NCBI RefSeq assembly: GCF_015558785.1
Contig: NZ_JADMOP010000001.1
Span: 1 to 64,000, forward strand
Length of the DNA stretch: 64,000 nt
Source of the DNA: Collinsella aerofaciens
GTDB lineage: Bacteria; Actinomycetota; Coriobacteriia; Coriobacteriales; Coriobacteriaceae
Reading direction: 5' to 3'
The notes beneath the pieces were generated by a model. The model did not search any database. It saw only the letters and a list, made by a program, of their open reading frames with translations, and had not been told where the DNA came from. Of the stretch, positions 1-7,526 are shown piece by piece (the stretch's first letter is position 1; every line of letters begins with the position of its first letter). The position numbers were made by a program, and so were the translations under genes.

Positions 1-94
1 GCCTGGGGTCCCTCATATACGGCCCTCCCGTCTCCTGCGCCCCTCCCGGAACTGTCCACATCAGTGTAGCCAATCCAAGCTGGCCCGCAGGGTC

Positions 95-805
95 GTGGAG
101 GCCGGGCGTTCGTGCTCGCTCACCACCGCCGTCCTGGAGGAGTGGTCGAGGCTCGGCACCCCGAAACAGGTGGAGTACCTGGCGGGCTACCTCGAGGCGG
201 AGAGGTCCAGCCGCGAGGCCTCGAAGCGCGCGACGCTGCTCAGGCGCTGCGCGCTGCCGGCGCCCAAGACCTTCGACGGCTACGACTGGTCGGCCGTGTC
301 GTGGCCGGAGGGCATGGGGCGCGAGTCGCTGCTCGCGCTCGACTTCGTCGAGCGCAGGGAGGACCTCGTGCTCATGGGCGACGTCGGCACCGGCAAGACG
401 CACATGGCGTCGGCCCTCTGCGCGCTGGCGTGCGAGAGGAGGCTCGAGGCGCGCTTCTTCACGGCGTCCTCGCTCGTGATGCGCCTGAGGCGCGCCCGCG
501 ACGACGGGAGGCTCGACCGTGAGGCCGCGCTCATCGGCAAGGCCCGCCTGCTCGTCATCGACGAGCTCGGGTTTCTCCCGCTCGACGCGGACGGGGCGAG
601 GCTGCTCTTCCAGGTCTTCGCCGACGCATACGAGAGGCAGTCGGTGGTAATCACCACGAACCTGGAGTTCAGCAGGTGGGGGTCGGTGTTCGGGGACGAC
701 CAGATGGCCGCCGCCGTGATCGACCGCATCGTCCACCACGGGAGGCTCGTCCAGTTCCGCGGCGAGTCCTACCGCGTCCGCCACGCCCTCATGCAGGAGG
801 GCTAG
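95..805 (+). CDS. istB: IS21-family helper ATPase IstB (5' end uncertain)
   Basis: This is the AAA+ ATPase that assists the IstA transposase of IS21-type insertion sequences. The Walker A motif GDVGTGKTH lies near residue 90 and the Walker B motif LLVIDELGFL near residue 150, followed by the arginine-rich C-terminal part typical of IstB/DnaC-like proteins. The length (236 aa from GTG at 95) is slightly short for the family. The frame stays open back to the left window edge without another ATG/GTG/TTG, so the true start, and the istA gene that normally precedes it, may lie outside. High GC contrasts with the AT-richer DNA that follows. Family assignment is firm; activity of the element is unknown. 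Confidence 0.88.
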   Translation: MEAGRSCSLTTAVLEEWSRLGTPKQVEYLAGYLEAERSSREASKRATLLRRCALPAPKTFDGYDWSAVSWPEGMGRESLLALDFVERREDLVLMGDVGTGKTHMASALCALACERRLEARFFTASSLVMRLRRARDDGRLDREAALIGKARLLVIDELGFLPLDADGARLLFQVFADAYERQSVVITTNLEFSRWGSVFGDDQMAAAVIDRIVHHGRLVQFRGESYRVRHALMQEG

Positions 806-826
806 CCGCTCAAAAATCGTGCGCGC

Positions 827-870
827 TTCCGATGCTCAGGCTGCTCAATTTCCGATGCTCTTTTTGCTCA
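827..870 (+). repeat. Probable right end of the IS21 element
   Basis: The 11-mer TTCCGATGCTC occurs twice, at 827-837 and 850-860, and GCTCA recurs to 870. IS21-type elements carry repeated transposase-binding sites near each end, and base composition changes right after this point. The boundary at about 870 (ending CA) is inferred; the left end is not in the window, so it cannot be confirmed by matching inverted repeats. Confidence 0.55.
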
Positions 871-1804
871 AGCCCTCTTGACGAAACACAGAAACTAGAA
901 GATCTTTCCGATTCGCGGCTGTTCATGCTTGTAGAGCATCTAAAACAATAGGATGTTATTCTGGAATATGCCGGGTGCGTGAACTTGCCTGTCTTAGCCT
1001 TAATAAGGTATAGGGGAGTTTGGCTCAGGGGTTCCGTCTTGTTCTTCAGCGCAGTATTGTGGGACAGATTTGCTGAGATTGGCGCCTTACACCGCAGAGC
1101 GCACGGAAGGCTCTCGATTTGTGTTCTGGCCCCAGAATACAGGGCCTGATACTTACCAACTGTGGCATGGATGTAACATCTGTAGAAATCAACCCTTTTG
1201 TTGTCGACCTTTGTAAGAAAAACACTGCCATCAACTCTTTGGATGACGAAACTAGGGTGCTTGAGGGGAGCCTTTACTCCCCTCTGAGAGATGACTCATG
1301 TTTTTCGCTTGTCGTTGTGAATCCTCCGTTACTGCCGATTCCGGATGAGATTCCTTATCCCTTCGTTTGAGATGGAGGACAATCGGGTCTGGATAAAACA
1401 CTTCGTATTCTTAAGGGTGGCGATACGCATTTAGAGAAAAACGGTAAATACTGCTAATAGGGGTGACGACGATGGTGCAGGGGCGACCCGCGATGCTCTC
1501 ATCAATACGTCGGATACTTGGGAAATCAGGTCTAGATGCATGTATGATGATGCTGTGTGGCTATTCAATTAATCCGCGTTCCGAATGGGTGCAGGGTATA
1601 GCTGCGACATCGTATGCTTTTGACCCGGCGCGATACTCAGATATTTCTGAGGCGGTTGACGAAGTTTATACGCACTATGCCGCGCAAGGCGTTTCGGAAG
1701 TTTGCACATCTACGTTACGGGCTTAGGTTTCTTCAAGCGAGCAGGCCGGTTGCGTTATTTCGAGCGATTTTTCTAGTCTAGACGACAAAAGGCAAAGGAT
1801 TTGA
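871..1804 (+). pseudogene. Class I SAM-dependent methyltransferase, decayed
   Basis: A methyltransferase can be followed across three frames. An N-terminal piece (frame of 871, around 952-1050, including ALIRYRGVWLRGS) leads to the SAM-binding segment LDLCSGPRIQG and VTSVEINPF (1113-1190), then the catalytic-type NPPLLP motif (about 1321-1340). Lesions seen directly: TAG at 949-951, a frame change around 1050-1074, TGA at 1074-1076, TGA at 1368-1370 where GGA would restore the family-like GDGG, loss of one base near 1446 after which ILLIGVTTMVQG continues in another frame, and TAG at 1724-1726. The 5' end abuts the inferred IS21 end, so insertion may have started the decay. The substrate is unknown; the motif set resembles N5-glutamine or small-molecule methyltransferases. 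Confidence 0.72.
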
Positions 1805-1947
1805 TGGGTATAAAACGCGGACGTTTGTGGGCGGATGCTCAAATCTATTGTGGCAATCGGGCGGTTGAAAAAGATATTTCAACCGCCCGATTGCCAGGTT
1901 CGTCGGAGGAGATGTCCGATTCCGACTCTCTTGTAGGAAGAGCTTGA
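1804..1947 (+). CDS. Possible 47-residue protein, unknown
   Basis: ATG at 1804 overlaps the last remnant stop of the methyltransferase (TGATG) and has an AAAGGA ribosome site four bases upstream. The predicted product is hydrophilic, with one Cys near residue 16 and an acidic Ser/Asp-rich C-terminus. No family is recognised. A perfect 20-bp palindrome lies inside the frame, which argues that the DNA or RNA structure may matter more than coding. Treat as tentative. Confidence 0.25.
   Translation: MGIKRGRLWADAQIYCGNRAVEKDISTARLPGSSEEMSDSDSLVGRA
1851..1896. repeat. Perfect 20-bp inverted repeat with 6-base loop
   Basis: The arms 1851-1870 and 1877-1896 are exact reverse complements, separated by AAGATA. 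There is no T-run, so it is not a standard terminator. It lies about 145 bases upstream of the ABC exporter start and could be an attenuator, a protein-binding site or a small mobile palindrome. Confidence 0.8.
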
Positions 1948-2041
1948 GATCGTATTGGCCCAAGGCAATCTTAAAGCAGTCTCATTGGCAAATCTTCGCT
2001 CCTGTTGTGTTGAGGTGTAAGGTATCAGTGATTGATGTTTT

Positions 2042-3694
2042 GTGGCGGGTAGATTGGGGCCTTCCTTGATTCGATGCGTTCTCTCGAGGTTCATCAGAGC
2101 AAAAGGGGCTTTCGTCTTCATTGCTATCACGGTGATTGGAACCGCTCTCTCCTATGCCATGCCATACGTGAACGGGAAATTCTTAGATTTTCTTCTCGGT
2201 AACCGCAGCGAAAGAGACGCCGTACTCTTCGCGCTCCTGGTTGCGTCAATAGGAGTTTTCTCCACCCTCTTTACTTATTTTGCAGGAACACTTTCCATTC
2301 GCATAACCACGAGACTTTCCTTTGATCTTCTCAGGGAGGCCGTCTTGCGTTTTGAAAGAGACGATTACTTGGTGAGTCGGACCATCGATCCAGCCTATAC
2401 AACGCAACGGATTATTTCCGACTCCAGCGTGGTCTCATCCTTCGTTTTGGCGAATTTTATCAGTGCGCCGCTGTCCATTGTAGCCATTCCCATCGTATTG
2501 CTTATCATATGGTCAATTGATTCAACTCTCGCGGTGTTTTCCATCATTCTCCTCATCGTGTATTTCTGTGTAATTACTGGGTTGAGGAAACTTTTGTATA
2601 GGGTCACGTATGAGAAGAAAGAGGCGGACAGCGCCTTTTACGCCGCAATTGCATCGCAGCTTAATCAGATTCTCAACATTCAACTGACATCTTCGTACGG
2701 CAAGAGCGAACAAGCGCTCGACGCTGGGTTTAAGAGCTATTTTCCCAAAGTTTTGCGCTCCGGAAAGCTATCATATTCTCTGACATCGCTCGATGGTCTT
2801 TTCGCAGCGTTGTTTCAAGCGGTGATACTTGTTGTTTCCGGAGTACGAATCATTAACGGAACTATGTCAATAGGCGAGTACACTATCATCGGTACATACT
2901 TCGCGGTTCTCTTTAAGACTTTGAAAAGTATGATGTCATTGTTCAAATCCTATCAAGATGCCAAAGCATCATGGGATAGGACGGCTATCGCGACGAGAGA
3001 AAAGGAGAGATCGGGGTGGAATCGGACCGATTTAGCTAAACTCGATGAAATAAATGACATTTCGGTATCTGATTTGGAATTCTCGGTTGCCCTTCCAGAC
3101 GGATCTGTCCGAGAGGTCCTCGGCGGGTTTTCTTTCAAGTTTTCCGGTCCTGGTACATATTGCATAGTTGGGGAAAACGGAAGAGGCAAGACGTCACTTC
3201 TTTACTTGATGCTCGGGCTATACTCATCGAAAGGCAAAGTAAAATACAACGGCGTGCCAATCGAAGAATGCGACTTGGATTACATACGTGCGAGAGAGAT
3301 ATCGTGCTGCCCACAGTCGTGCTTCGCGCCGGACGAAACGGTGAAAGAGCTGTTAGAGTATTTCGACACGCCCTTTTCTTCCTATCACCGGGGTGTAGAT
3401 GGCCTACTTTCGCTGGAAAACAGCGTGAAGGAGTTGCTCGGGAAACGTTGCTCCGCGCTTTCGGGCGGTGAGCTGCGCCGAGTGTACTTATGGTCGGCGA
3501 TTTCACGCAAGTCGTCAGTTTTGGTACTCGACGAGCCCACGACTGGGTTAGACGCTGTAAGCCGCGCCGAGCTTGCGGCCTATGTTAAGCGCAACAAGCA
3601 AAGCCAGCTGATCATCGTTGTCTCTCACGATGACGAGATGGTCGGCGCGGTAGAAGGGGTAGTGGATTTAGGCAGCATGTACCAGGGTAAATGA
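2042..3694 (+). CDS. ABC exporter, fused membrane and ATPase domains
   Basis: This is a half-transporter of the exporter type. Residues about 20-300 form a membrane domain with five to six hydrophobic segments, and the C-terminal ATPase has Walker A GENGRGKTS, signature LSGGE, Walker B VLVLDEPT and the switch His in VVSHDD. The length (550 aa) fits the family; there is no N-terminal C39 peptidase. The start is GTG at 2042; a later start is possible because the ribosome site is weak. It lies in the AT-richer island facing the radical SAM peptide operon, so export of the modified peptide is a reasonable guess, but the two are on opposite strands and 700 bp apart, so the link is inference. Confidence 0.85.
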   Translation: MAGRLGPSLIRCVLSRFIRAKGAFVFIAITVIGTALSYAMPYVNGKFLDFLLGNRSERDAVLFALLVASIGVFSTLFTYFAGTLSIRITTRLSFDLLREAVLRFERDDYLVSRTIDPAYTTQRIISDSSVVSSFVLANFISAPLSIVAIPIVLLIIWSIDSTLAVFSIILLIVYFCVITGLRKLLYRVTYEKKEADSAFYAAIASQLNQILNIQLTSSYGKSEQALDAGFKSYFPKVLRSGKLSYSLTSLDGLFAALFQAVILVVSGVRIINGTMSIGEYTIIGTYFAVLFKTLKSMMSLFKSYQDAKASWDRTAIATREKERSGWNRTDLAKLDEINDISVSDLEFSVALPDGSVREVLGGFSFKFSGPGTYCIVGENGRGKTSLLYLMLGLYSSKGKVKYNGVPIEECDLDYIRAREISCCPQSCFAPDETVKELLEYFDTPFSSYHRGVDGLLSLENSVKELLGKRCSALSGGELRRVYLWSAISRKSSVLVLDEPTTGLDAVSRAELAAYVKRNKQSQLIIVVSHDDEMVGAVEGVVDLGSMYQGK

Positions 3695-4065
3695 TGACAA
3701 GTGTAGTGCTACCCAACTGGCAGAGATAACAAAAAGGCGATGCAGATGCACGTAGCATTCAGGCGGTTCGGACTCGGTGCCTTCACGCCATCGCAACGCT
3801 TTCAGATATAGTTCTCGTTCTCTTACTAAAGGAAACTTTAGTCTACGTCATCTTGTCGAGACAGAGGTGAAGCGAAGTGTTGTCGCGACGTATCTTATTC
3901 CAGGTGGCTCAGTATCAGCGTGAGAATCGCACCAAAGTGTACTTACGATTCTCGTGTCCCACGGACAACATGAGCTGAGCATTGAGGTTCCACCCTTTGC
4001 TGCAACTACACGGGGTTGGACGGCAATGAATATGCCGGGCCGCATACCACGCGCAGCGGGGGTCC

Positions 4066-4191
4066 ATGTCCCAGTATGTTGCCTACAGCAGCCTCGATGT
4101 CCACGCACACATCATCTCTGCCTTCGCGTTCAATCCATTTGCCGGAGAGTGCGAGGGTTGCCAGGCCGTAGAATTCGAGCCGAACAAATGA
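4066..4191 (+). pseudogene. Fragment resembling the N-terminus of an IS110-family transposase
   Basis: A 41-residue frame from ATG 4066 contains YSSLDVHAHIISAFAFNP, which resembles the first beta-strand and catalytic Asp (xxDVH) of IS110/DEDD transposases. It stops at 4189-4191, far short of a 300-400 aa enzyme. It is likely a relic of a former insertion. The match is by eye only. Confidence 0.35.
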
Positions 4192-4285
4192 AATGCGGTA
4201 TCAGCGCATAGGATTAAACTGACGATTGCTTTGCACTGAGAATACGCTTGGAAAGCCGCTATGGGTGGCGGCCCGGGTTAAATAG

Positions 4286-4330
4286 AGAAGCCCGTCTGAT
4301 CACTTTCATGTGGCGAACGGTCGGGCTTCT
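4286..4330 (-). terminator. Possible terminator of the peptide operon
   Basis: AGAAGCCCG at 4286-4294 pairs with CGGGCTTCT at 4322-4330 across a 27-base loop. It lies about 65 bases past the last small gene of the minus-strand operon. The loop is long and the following T-run is poor, so the assignment is weak. Confidence 0.35.
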
Positions 4331-4394
4331 TATTCCACTTGCCAATGCTCGGCTCATATTGGAAGAAAGCTACGCTAATGTTTGCGTGACACTC

Positions 4395-4502
4395 CTATTT
4401 TCTCCGAAGAAAGAGTCGGATAATGAAGAATAGAATTAAAAAAGGTGCCAGATATAACGCAAGTATAAAGGCTAATCCAACGAGACCTTGCAATAATGGC
4501 AT
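4395..4502 (-). CDS. 35-residue hydrophobic membrane peptide
   Basis: ATG at 4502 follows a very strong ribosome site (GGGAGGAG, two bases before the codon's T-T-ATG context). The product is almost entirely hydrophobic from residue 3 to 30 (GLAFILALYLAPFLILFF) and ends with a basic tail, RLFLRRK, as expected for one membrane helix with the C-terminus inside. It is last in line behind the two precursor-like genes, all on the minus strand with gaps of 30-80 bases. A role as immunity protein or transporter helper is only a guess from position; no family is recognised. Confidence 0.55.
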   Translation of the reverse strand: MPLLQGLVGLAFILALYLAPFLILFFIIRLFLRRK

Positions 4503-4580
4503 AACTCCTCCCAGACACTAGATTTTGGTATTTGTTCCCATCTTATTCTGAATTGGACCAAATAGTTCCTAGCCACAAAA

Positions 4581-4760
4581 CTACTCGTCAACTGGATCGC
4601 ACCAATCTGCTGGCAAAACACAGCTTGATTCTTTATCGACATAGCACCAATCCGCAACAGGGCACTCGGCGATGTCGTAAAAATTGCATATATCAACTCC
4701 AAGACAACAAGGCTCAACGGGAGGATGTTCATTTGAACCAACAGGATGGATATGCTTCAT
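4581..4760 (-). CDS. Cys/Asp-rich precursor-like peptide 2 (59 aa)
   Basis: This is a candidate substrate of the radical SAM enzyme upstream. ATG at 4760 is preceded by GAGGAG at normal spacing. The peptide starts MKHIHP, as does its neighbour, then has a Cys/Asp/aromatic C-terminal half with Cys at 18, 19, 25, 33, 39, 47 and 54. Four Cys sit in a C-x3-D pattern: C19-D23, C25-D29 (CNFYD), C33-D37 (CPVAD) and C54-D58. The order CLGVDIC then YD then C aligns with peptide 1. Shared leader-like start, variable core and an adjacent SPASM enzyme are the usual signs of a RiPP precursor. Cys-to-Asp thioether formation, as in freyrasin, is the favoured inference; metal binding without modification is the alternative. 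Confidence 0.72.
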   Translation of the reverse strand: MKHIHPVGSNEHPPVEPCCLGVDICNFYDIAECPVADWCYVDKESSCVLPADWCDPVDE

Positions 4761-4790
4761 AACAGCTCCTCACCTTAATCCAATTAGAGA

Positions 4791-4994
4791 CTACGTTTGA
4801 TCAATGCCACAGTGATCTACAACGCAGATGCTGCCGCCATCCATGTCATAGTCGCAGTAATCGTATGCACCACAGCCATCTGCTTTATCATAAACAGTAC
4901 AGATGTCAGTAATGCCCAAGAGGCAGTCAAAAGACATCGGCTTCACGCCTGCCTCGTCGCCACTTCCTGGATTAATCGGATGAATATGCTTCAC
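4791..4994 (-). CDS. Cys/Asp-rich precursor-like peptide 1 (67 aa)
   Basis: The start is GTG at 4994, chosen because GGGAGG lies five bases upstream and because the product then begins MKHIHP exactly like peptide 2. Upstream in-frame codons lack a ribosome site. Cys are at 24, 32, 41, 47, 57 and 62. C32-D36 (CTVYD) and C41-D45 (CGAYD) are C-x3-D motifs, and the remaining Cys also have Asp two residues later. The C-terminal half is rich in Asp, Gly and Tyr and has few basic residues, so the peptide is strongly acidic. It follows the radical SAM gene by about 170 bases and precedes peptide 2 by 30 bases. The leader probably covers about residues 1-20; no double-Gly cleavage site is evident. Confidence 0.72.
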   Translation of the reverse strand: MKHIHPINPGSGDEAGVKPMSFDCLLGITDICTVYDKADGCGAYDYCDYDMDGGSICVVDHCGIDQT

Positions 4995-5163
4995 GACTAC
5001 CTCCCTTTGAGTGCAGAAAAACCTCAATATTGTGTATAACAAACCAAGATGTCTAGTTCACCATATTTCTAGAATGGTTTCGGCGAACGTAGCAATAAGC
5101 TTCGCAGACGGTAATCAGAAGAACGAACACCTCCACAATGGTGACAGCAATGCGCTGAACCGC

Positions 5164-6522
5164 TTATTCCGATACAGTAGCTTCTCGTTGATTTTTCTCC
5201 TGCGAAGATGAGTGGCGGGAAATAAGGTCAAAAGCCATCTCGTAGCACATTTTTCTATATTCACATGATGCAGGGTGTAGACTCTTGGGCAAGTAGCCGT
5301 GCTCGTCTGCAGCCTCCCAGCTACAGCCCCCACCACAGAAAGACCGAGCCCAACAGTCCGTACAGTCAATTCTTTTTTCGACACCCTGACTCCAGTTTTC
5401 AATATACCTAGTTTCGTCAATTCCGGTGACGATGTTGCCCATTTTGAATCGCATCATCCCGACAAACCTGTGACAGGGGTATACGTCCCCTTCGGGAGTC
5501 ACGGAAATAAAACGCCTGCCAGCCCCGCATCCGACAAAGGCGATCCTGTTGCTCATAATCAAATCAACTGCAGTTTTCAATGTTCTAAACAAGGGCTTTT
5601 CCCCTTGATCAATCTGTTTGAGATATTGATCCGCCAAATCTATTAGGCCCGCCCTGATTTTGTTTAATGAGTGTTCGTCGAGTTTGATATTCTCATCGAA
5701 TGAGCTCACGGGCGAGAAGTAAATCCTTCTGAAGCCCATCTCTTTAAACTGAAGATAGTCTTCAACAAGGTTACAGTTATTATTTGTTAAGGTCGCTCTT
5801 GCGCCGAAGGGGAACGACTCGGAAAAACGACGAACGTTTTTGTCGATATCGGAGAAAGAGCCGCCTCCCGTCTTGTACGGGCGCGATGCATCGTGCTTGC
5901 ATCCTGTACCATCGAGACTAATCAGAACAGAAAACCCGTGCTCCTTGAAAGAATTCACAGCAGTGTCATTCAAAAGCGTTCCGTTGGTCGTAATAGAATA
6001 GGTAAAGTTTCTATTGGGGTATATTCTTTTTGAATAGTCGACCGTTTTCCATATCAGCGGCTCGTTAATCATGGGTTCCCCACCAAAAAAGACGATCGCA
6101 AGCGTTTCGTTTTCCGATGAACTTGCGACGAGGTAGTCGACCGCCTTGAAGGCTATCTCGTCTGTCATCAGCAGAGGAGACGTTCCATAATCTCCTTTAC
6201 CGGCAAAACAGTAACTACAACCAAGGTTGCATGCATGTGAAACGTGGAGTTCGATGGATCTAAGTTTTCGAGGCGTGTCTTTTGTTAAGAAAGTCCGCTC
6301 AGACAATCGTTGATACTCATCAATGTCGTCTTCAAGTTCTGCTATGGTCGTTTGGTCGTAGCCTTTCGCAGCAAGTGACTTTGTTAGCAACTTCGAGTTG
6401 ACCGTTCTTCCCGATGCTTCAAATATGCGAAGCGCATCTTCTGATGCTTGGTCAACCTGAAAGCAATTGCGAGTGACCTCATCGAAGCAGTAACGACGAT
6501 CACTTACTGAGAAAAAATGCAT
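5164..6522 (-). CDS. Radical SAM/SPASM peptide maturase
   Basis: A radical SAM enzyme that probably installs thioether links in the two small peptides downstream. The SAM-cluster motif CNLGCSYC (C98, C102, C105) is followed by GGEP and by a C-terminal SPASM domain: GCGAG, then YPC, then the C-x2-C-x5-C-x3-C block CTDCWARSFCGGGC, and later Cys. The first 80 residues look like the peptide-recognition (RRE-like) region of SCIFF/ranthipeptide maturases. ATG at 6522 is chosen over GTG at 6552 because GAGG precedes it and the start MHFF is usual in this family. The length (452 aa) fits. The operon runs on the minus strand into the peptides. The exact product class cannot be read from sequence alone. 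Confidence 0.88.
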   Translation of the reverse strand: MHFFSVSDRRYCFDEVTRNCFQVDQASEDALRIFEASGRTVNSKLLTKSLAAKGYDQTTIAELEDDIDEYQRLSERTFLTKDTPRKLRSIELHVSHACNLGCSYCFAGKGDYGTSPLLMTDEIAFKAVDYLVASSSENETLAIVFFGGEPMINEPLIWKTVDYSKRIYPNRNFTYSITTNGTLLNDTAVNSFKEHGFSVLISLDGTGCKHDASRPYKTGGGSFSDIDKNVRRFSESFPFGARATLTNNNCNLVEDYLQFKEMGFRRIYFSPVSSFDENIKLDEHSLNKIRAGLIDLADQYLKQIDQGEKPLFRTLKTAVDLIMSNRIAFVGCGAGRRFISVTPEGDVYPCHRFVGMMRFKMGNIVTGIDETRYIENWSQGVEKRIDCTDCWARSFCGGGCSWEAADEHGYLPKSLHPASCEYRKMCYEMAFDLISRHSSSQEKNQREATVSE

Positions 6523-6950
6523 ACGTTCCTCAATTTCATGCTGGACTGGCACTAACCTTGTTTATTGTTGCGCAGCTATAAAAAACCACCAGCGGGGATT
6601 CGGTGTGCGGCCCAATCGGACTCCCAAAAGGTTCTATTTGAGACTGGCAAGCTTTGTGTTGTTGGCACTTCGACAGCGCTCTTTATTCCAACATGGAGCC
6701 TCGCAGTTTGAGTCGACTTGCCTCTGGAAGGTCCGATCTTAACTTGATTTAGGATGAAAACAGATTACAGGCGCGCTCCTCTAGAAAGAAAGGAAACCAA
6801 TCGCCGCCTTTCGCCAGGAAAGTTTTTATAGCCCACCTCGAGCAAAATGAAAGATGCGAGAGCGATTGGGGAACAACGCGAATCTCCCCTTTTGGGTGGG
6901 AGCGAGCCTTCAGCCACCGGCGAACGACTCGCCCTGGTCAGAATCTGGAA
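6523..6950. other. Upstream region of the peptide operon
   Basis: No gene is evident. The part next to 6522 should hold the minus-strand promoter of the radical SAM gene; no confident -35/-10 pair was found. Composition rises towards the chromosomal average beyond about 6.9 kb, which probably marks the island edge. Confidence 0.4.
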
Positions 6951-7445
6951 GTGGTGCCGGGCCGCTTGGGCCTCCCCGGTGACTTCGTGGGGCTTACCTG
7001 CCTGACGTCGAGGAGTACATCCGCAAGATTCGTTCCCTATGCCGTTTGCTCTCACGCCCGCCTTGGTTCCAAGTCGGGCGAGCACGAGGTCGCGCCGGCG
7101 CATCCGCTGGGACTGCTGCGCGTGCAAAACGGCTACGCGGTGAGCGTCCCGCGCTGGATTCAGCCGAGTGAGGAAGGCGTCGAGATCGGCGCGCTGGCAA
7201 CGGGGGAGGGCGGCATCACCGATGTGGGCGATGACGTTTCGGCTCGCCATGCCCACGTGTGGTGCGATGACCAAAATGTCTGGTACGTTGAGGACCTGTC
7301 GTCCACCAACGGAACCGTGGTGGTAAACGGCGCGACGAACGTCTGCACCCAGGTCGAGCCCGGCCGCTCCGCCCAGCTCAACCCCGGTGACGAGCTCAAG
7401 CTCGGAGAATCCACAACCTACGCCATCCTCCTCGGCGCCCTCTGA
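6951..7445 (+). pseudogene. FHA-domain protein, probably truncated
   Basis: The last 85 residues form a forkhead-associated domain that binds phosphothreonine peptides: SARHAHVW, then VEDLSSTNGT, then LNPGDELKLG. The preceding 70 residues do not look like a normal FHA partner domain, and there is no good start or ribosome site, so this may be the tail of a gene cut at the island boundary. In another frame, 7003-7060 also reads like coding (DVEEYIRKIRSLCRLL), which suggests a frameshift. It could be functional as a small FHA protein, but decay is more likely. Confidence 0.5.
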
Positions 7446-7461
7446 CTCATCTCCTAAATAA

Positions 7462-7526
7462 GTTGCGGTGAAATAGGGGCTGTTTAAGGCTACGGCCGGC
7501 AAAAACAGTTCCTATTTCACCGCAGC
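7462..7526. repeat. Dispersed palindrome, copy A (GTTGCGGTG family)
   Basis: Arms 7462-7485 and 7503-7526 pair over 24 bases with three mismatches; the outer part is GTTGCGGTGAAATAGG. A second member with the same outer sequence is at 43640-43704, and both are followed by a similar GACGGA...GGATCA tail. Confidence 0.75.

Larger units (their letters stand above)
3695..4394. other. Gene-poor 700 bp between exporter and peptide operon
   Basis: No convincing intact gene is visible. It contains the IS110-like scrap and an inverted repeat listed separately, and otherwise short frames without family features or ribosome sites. Confidence 0.5.

Noticed and set aside
1944-2069. 41-codon frame starting TTG just before the exporter (SYWPKAILKQSHW)
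   Set aside because: It overlaps the exporter start, uses TTG, and has a poorly placed ribosome site; no family resemblance was firm.
3954-4211. 85-codon plus-strand frame across the IS110-like scrap
   Set aside because: It lies in a different frame from the recognisable transposase-like residues and has no ribosome site.
5053-5136. Short hydrophobic frame between the radical SAM gene and precursor 1 (VEVFVLLITVCEAYCY)
   Set aside because: It has only GTG starts without a ribosome site, and the frame overlaps no conserved motif; it was not kept as a third peptide.
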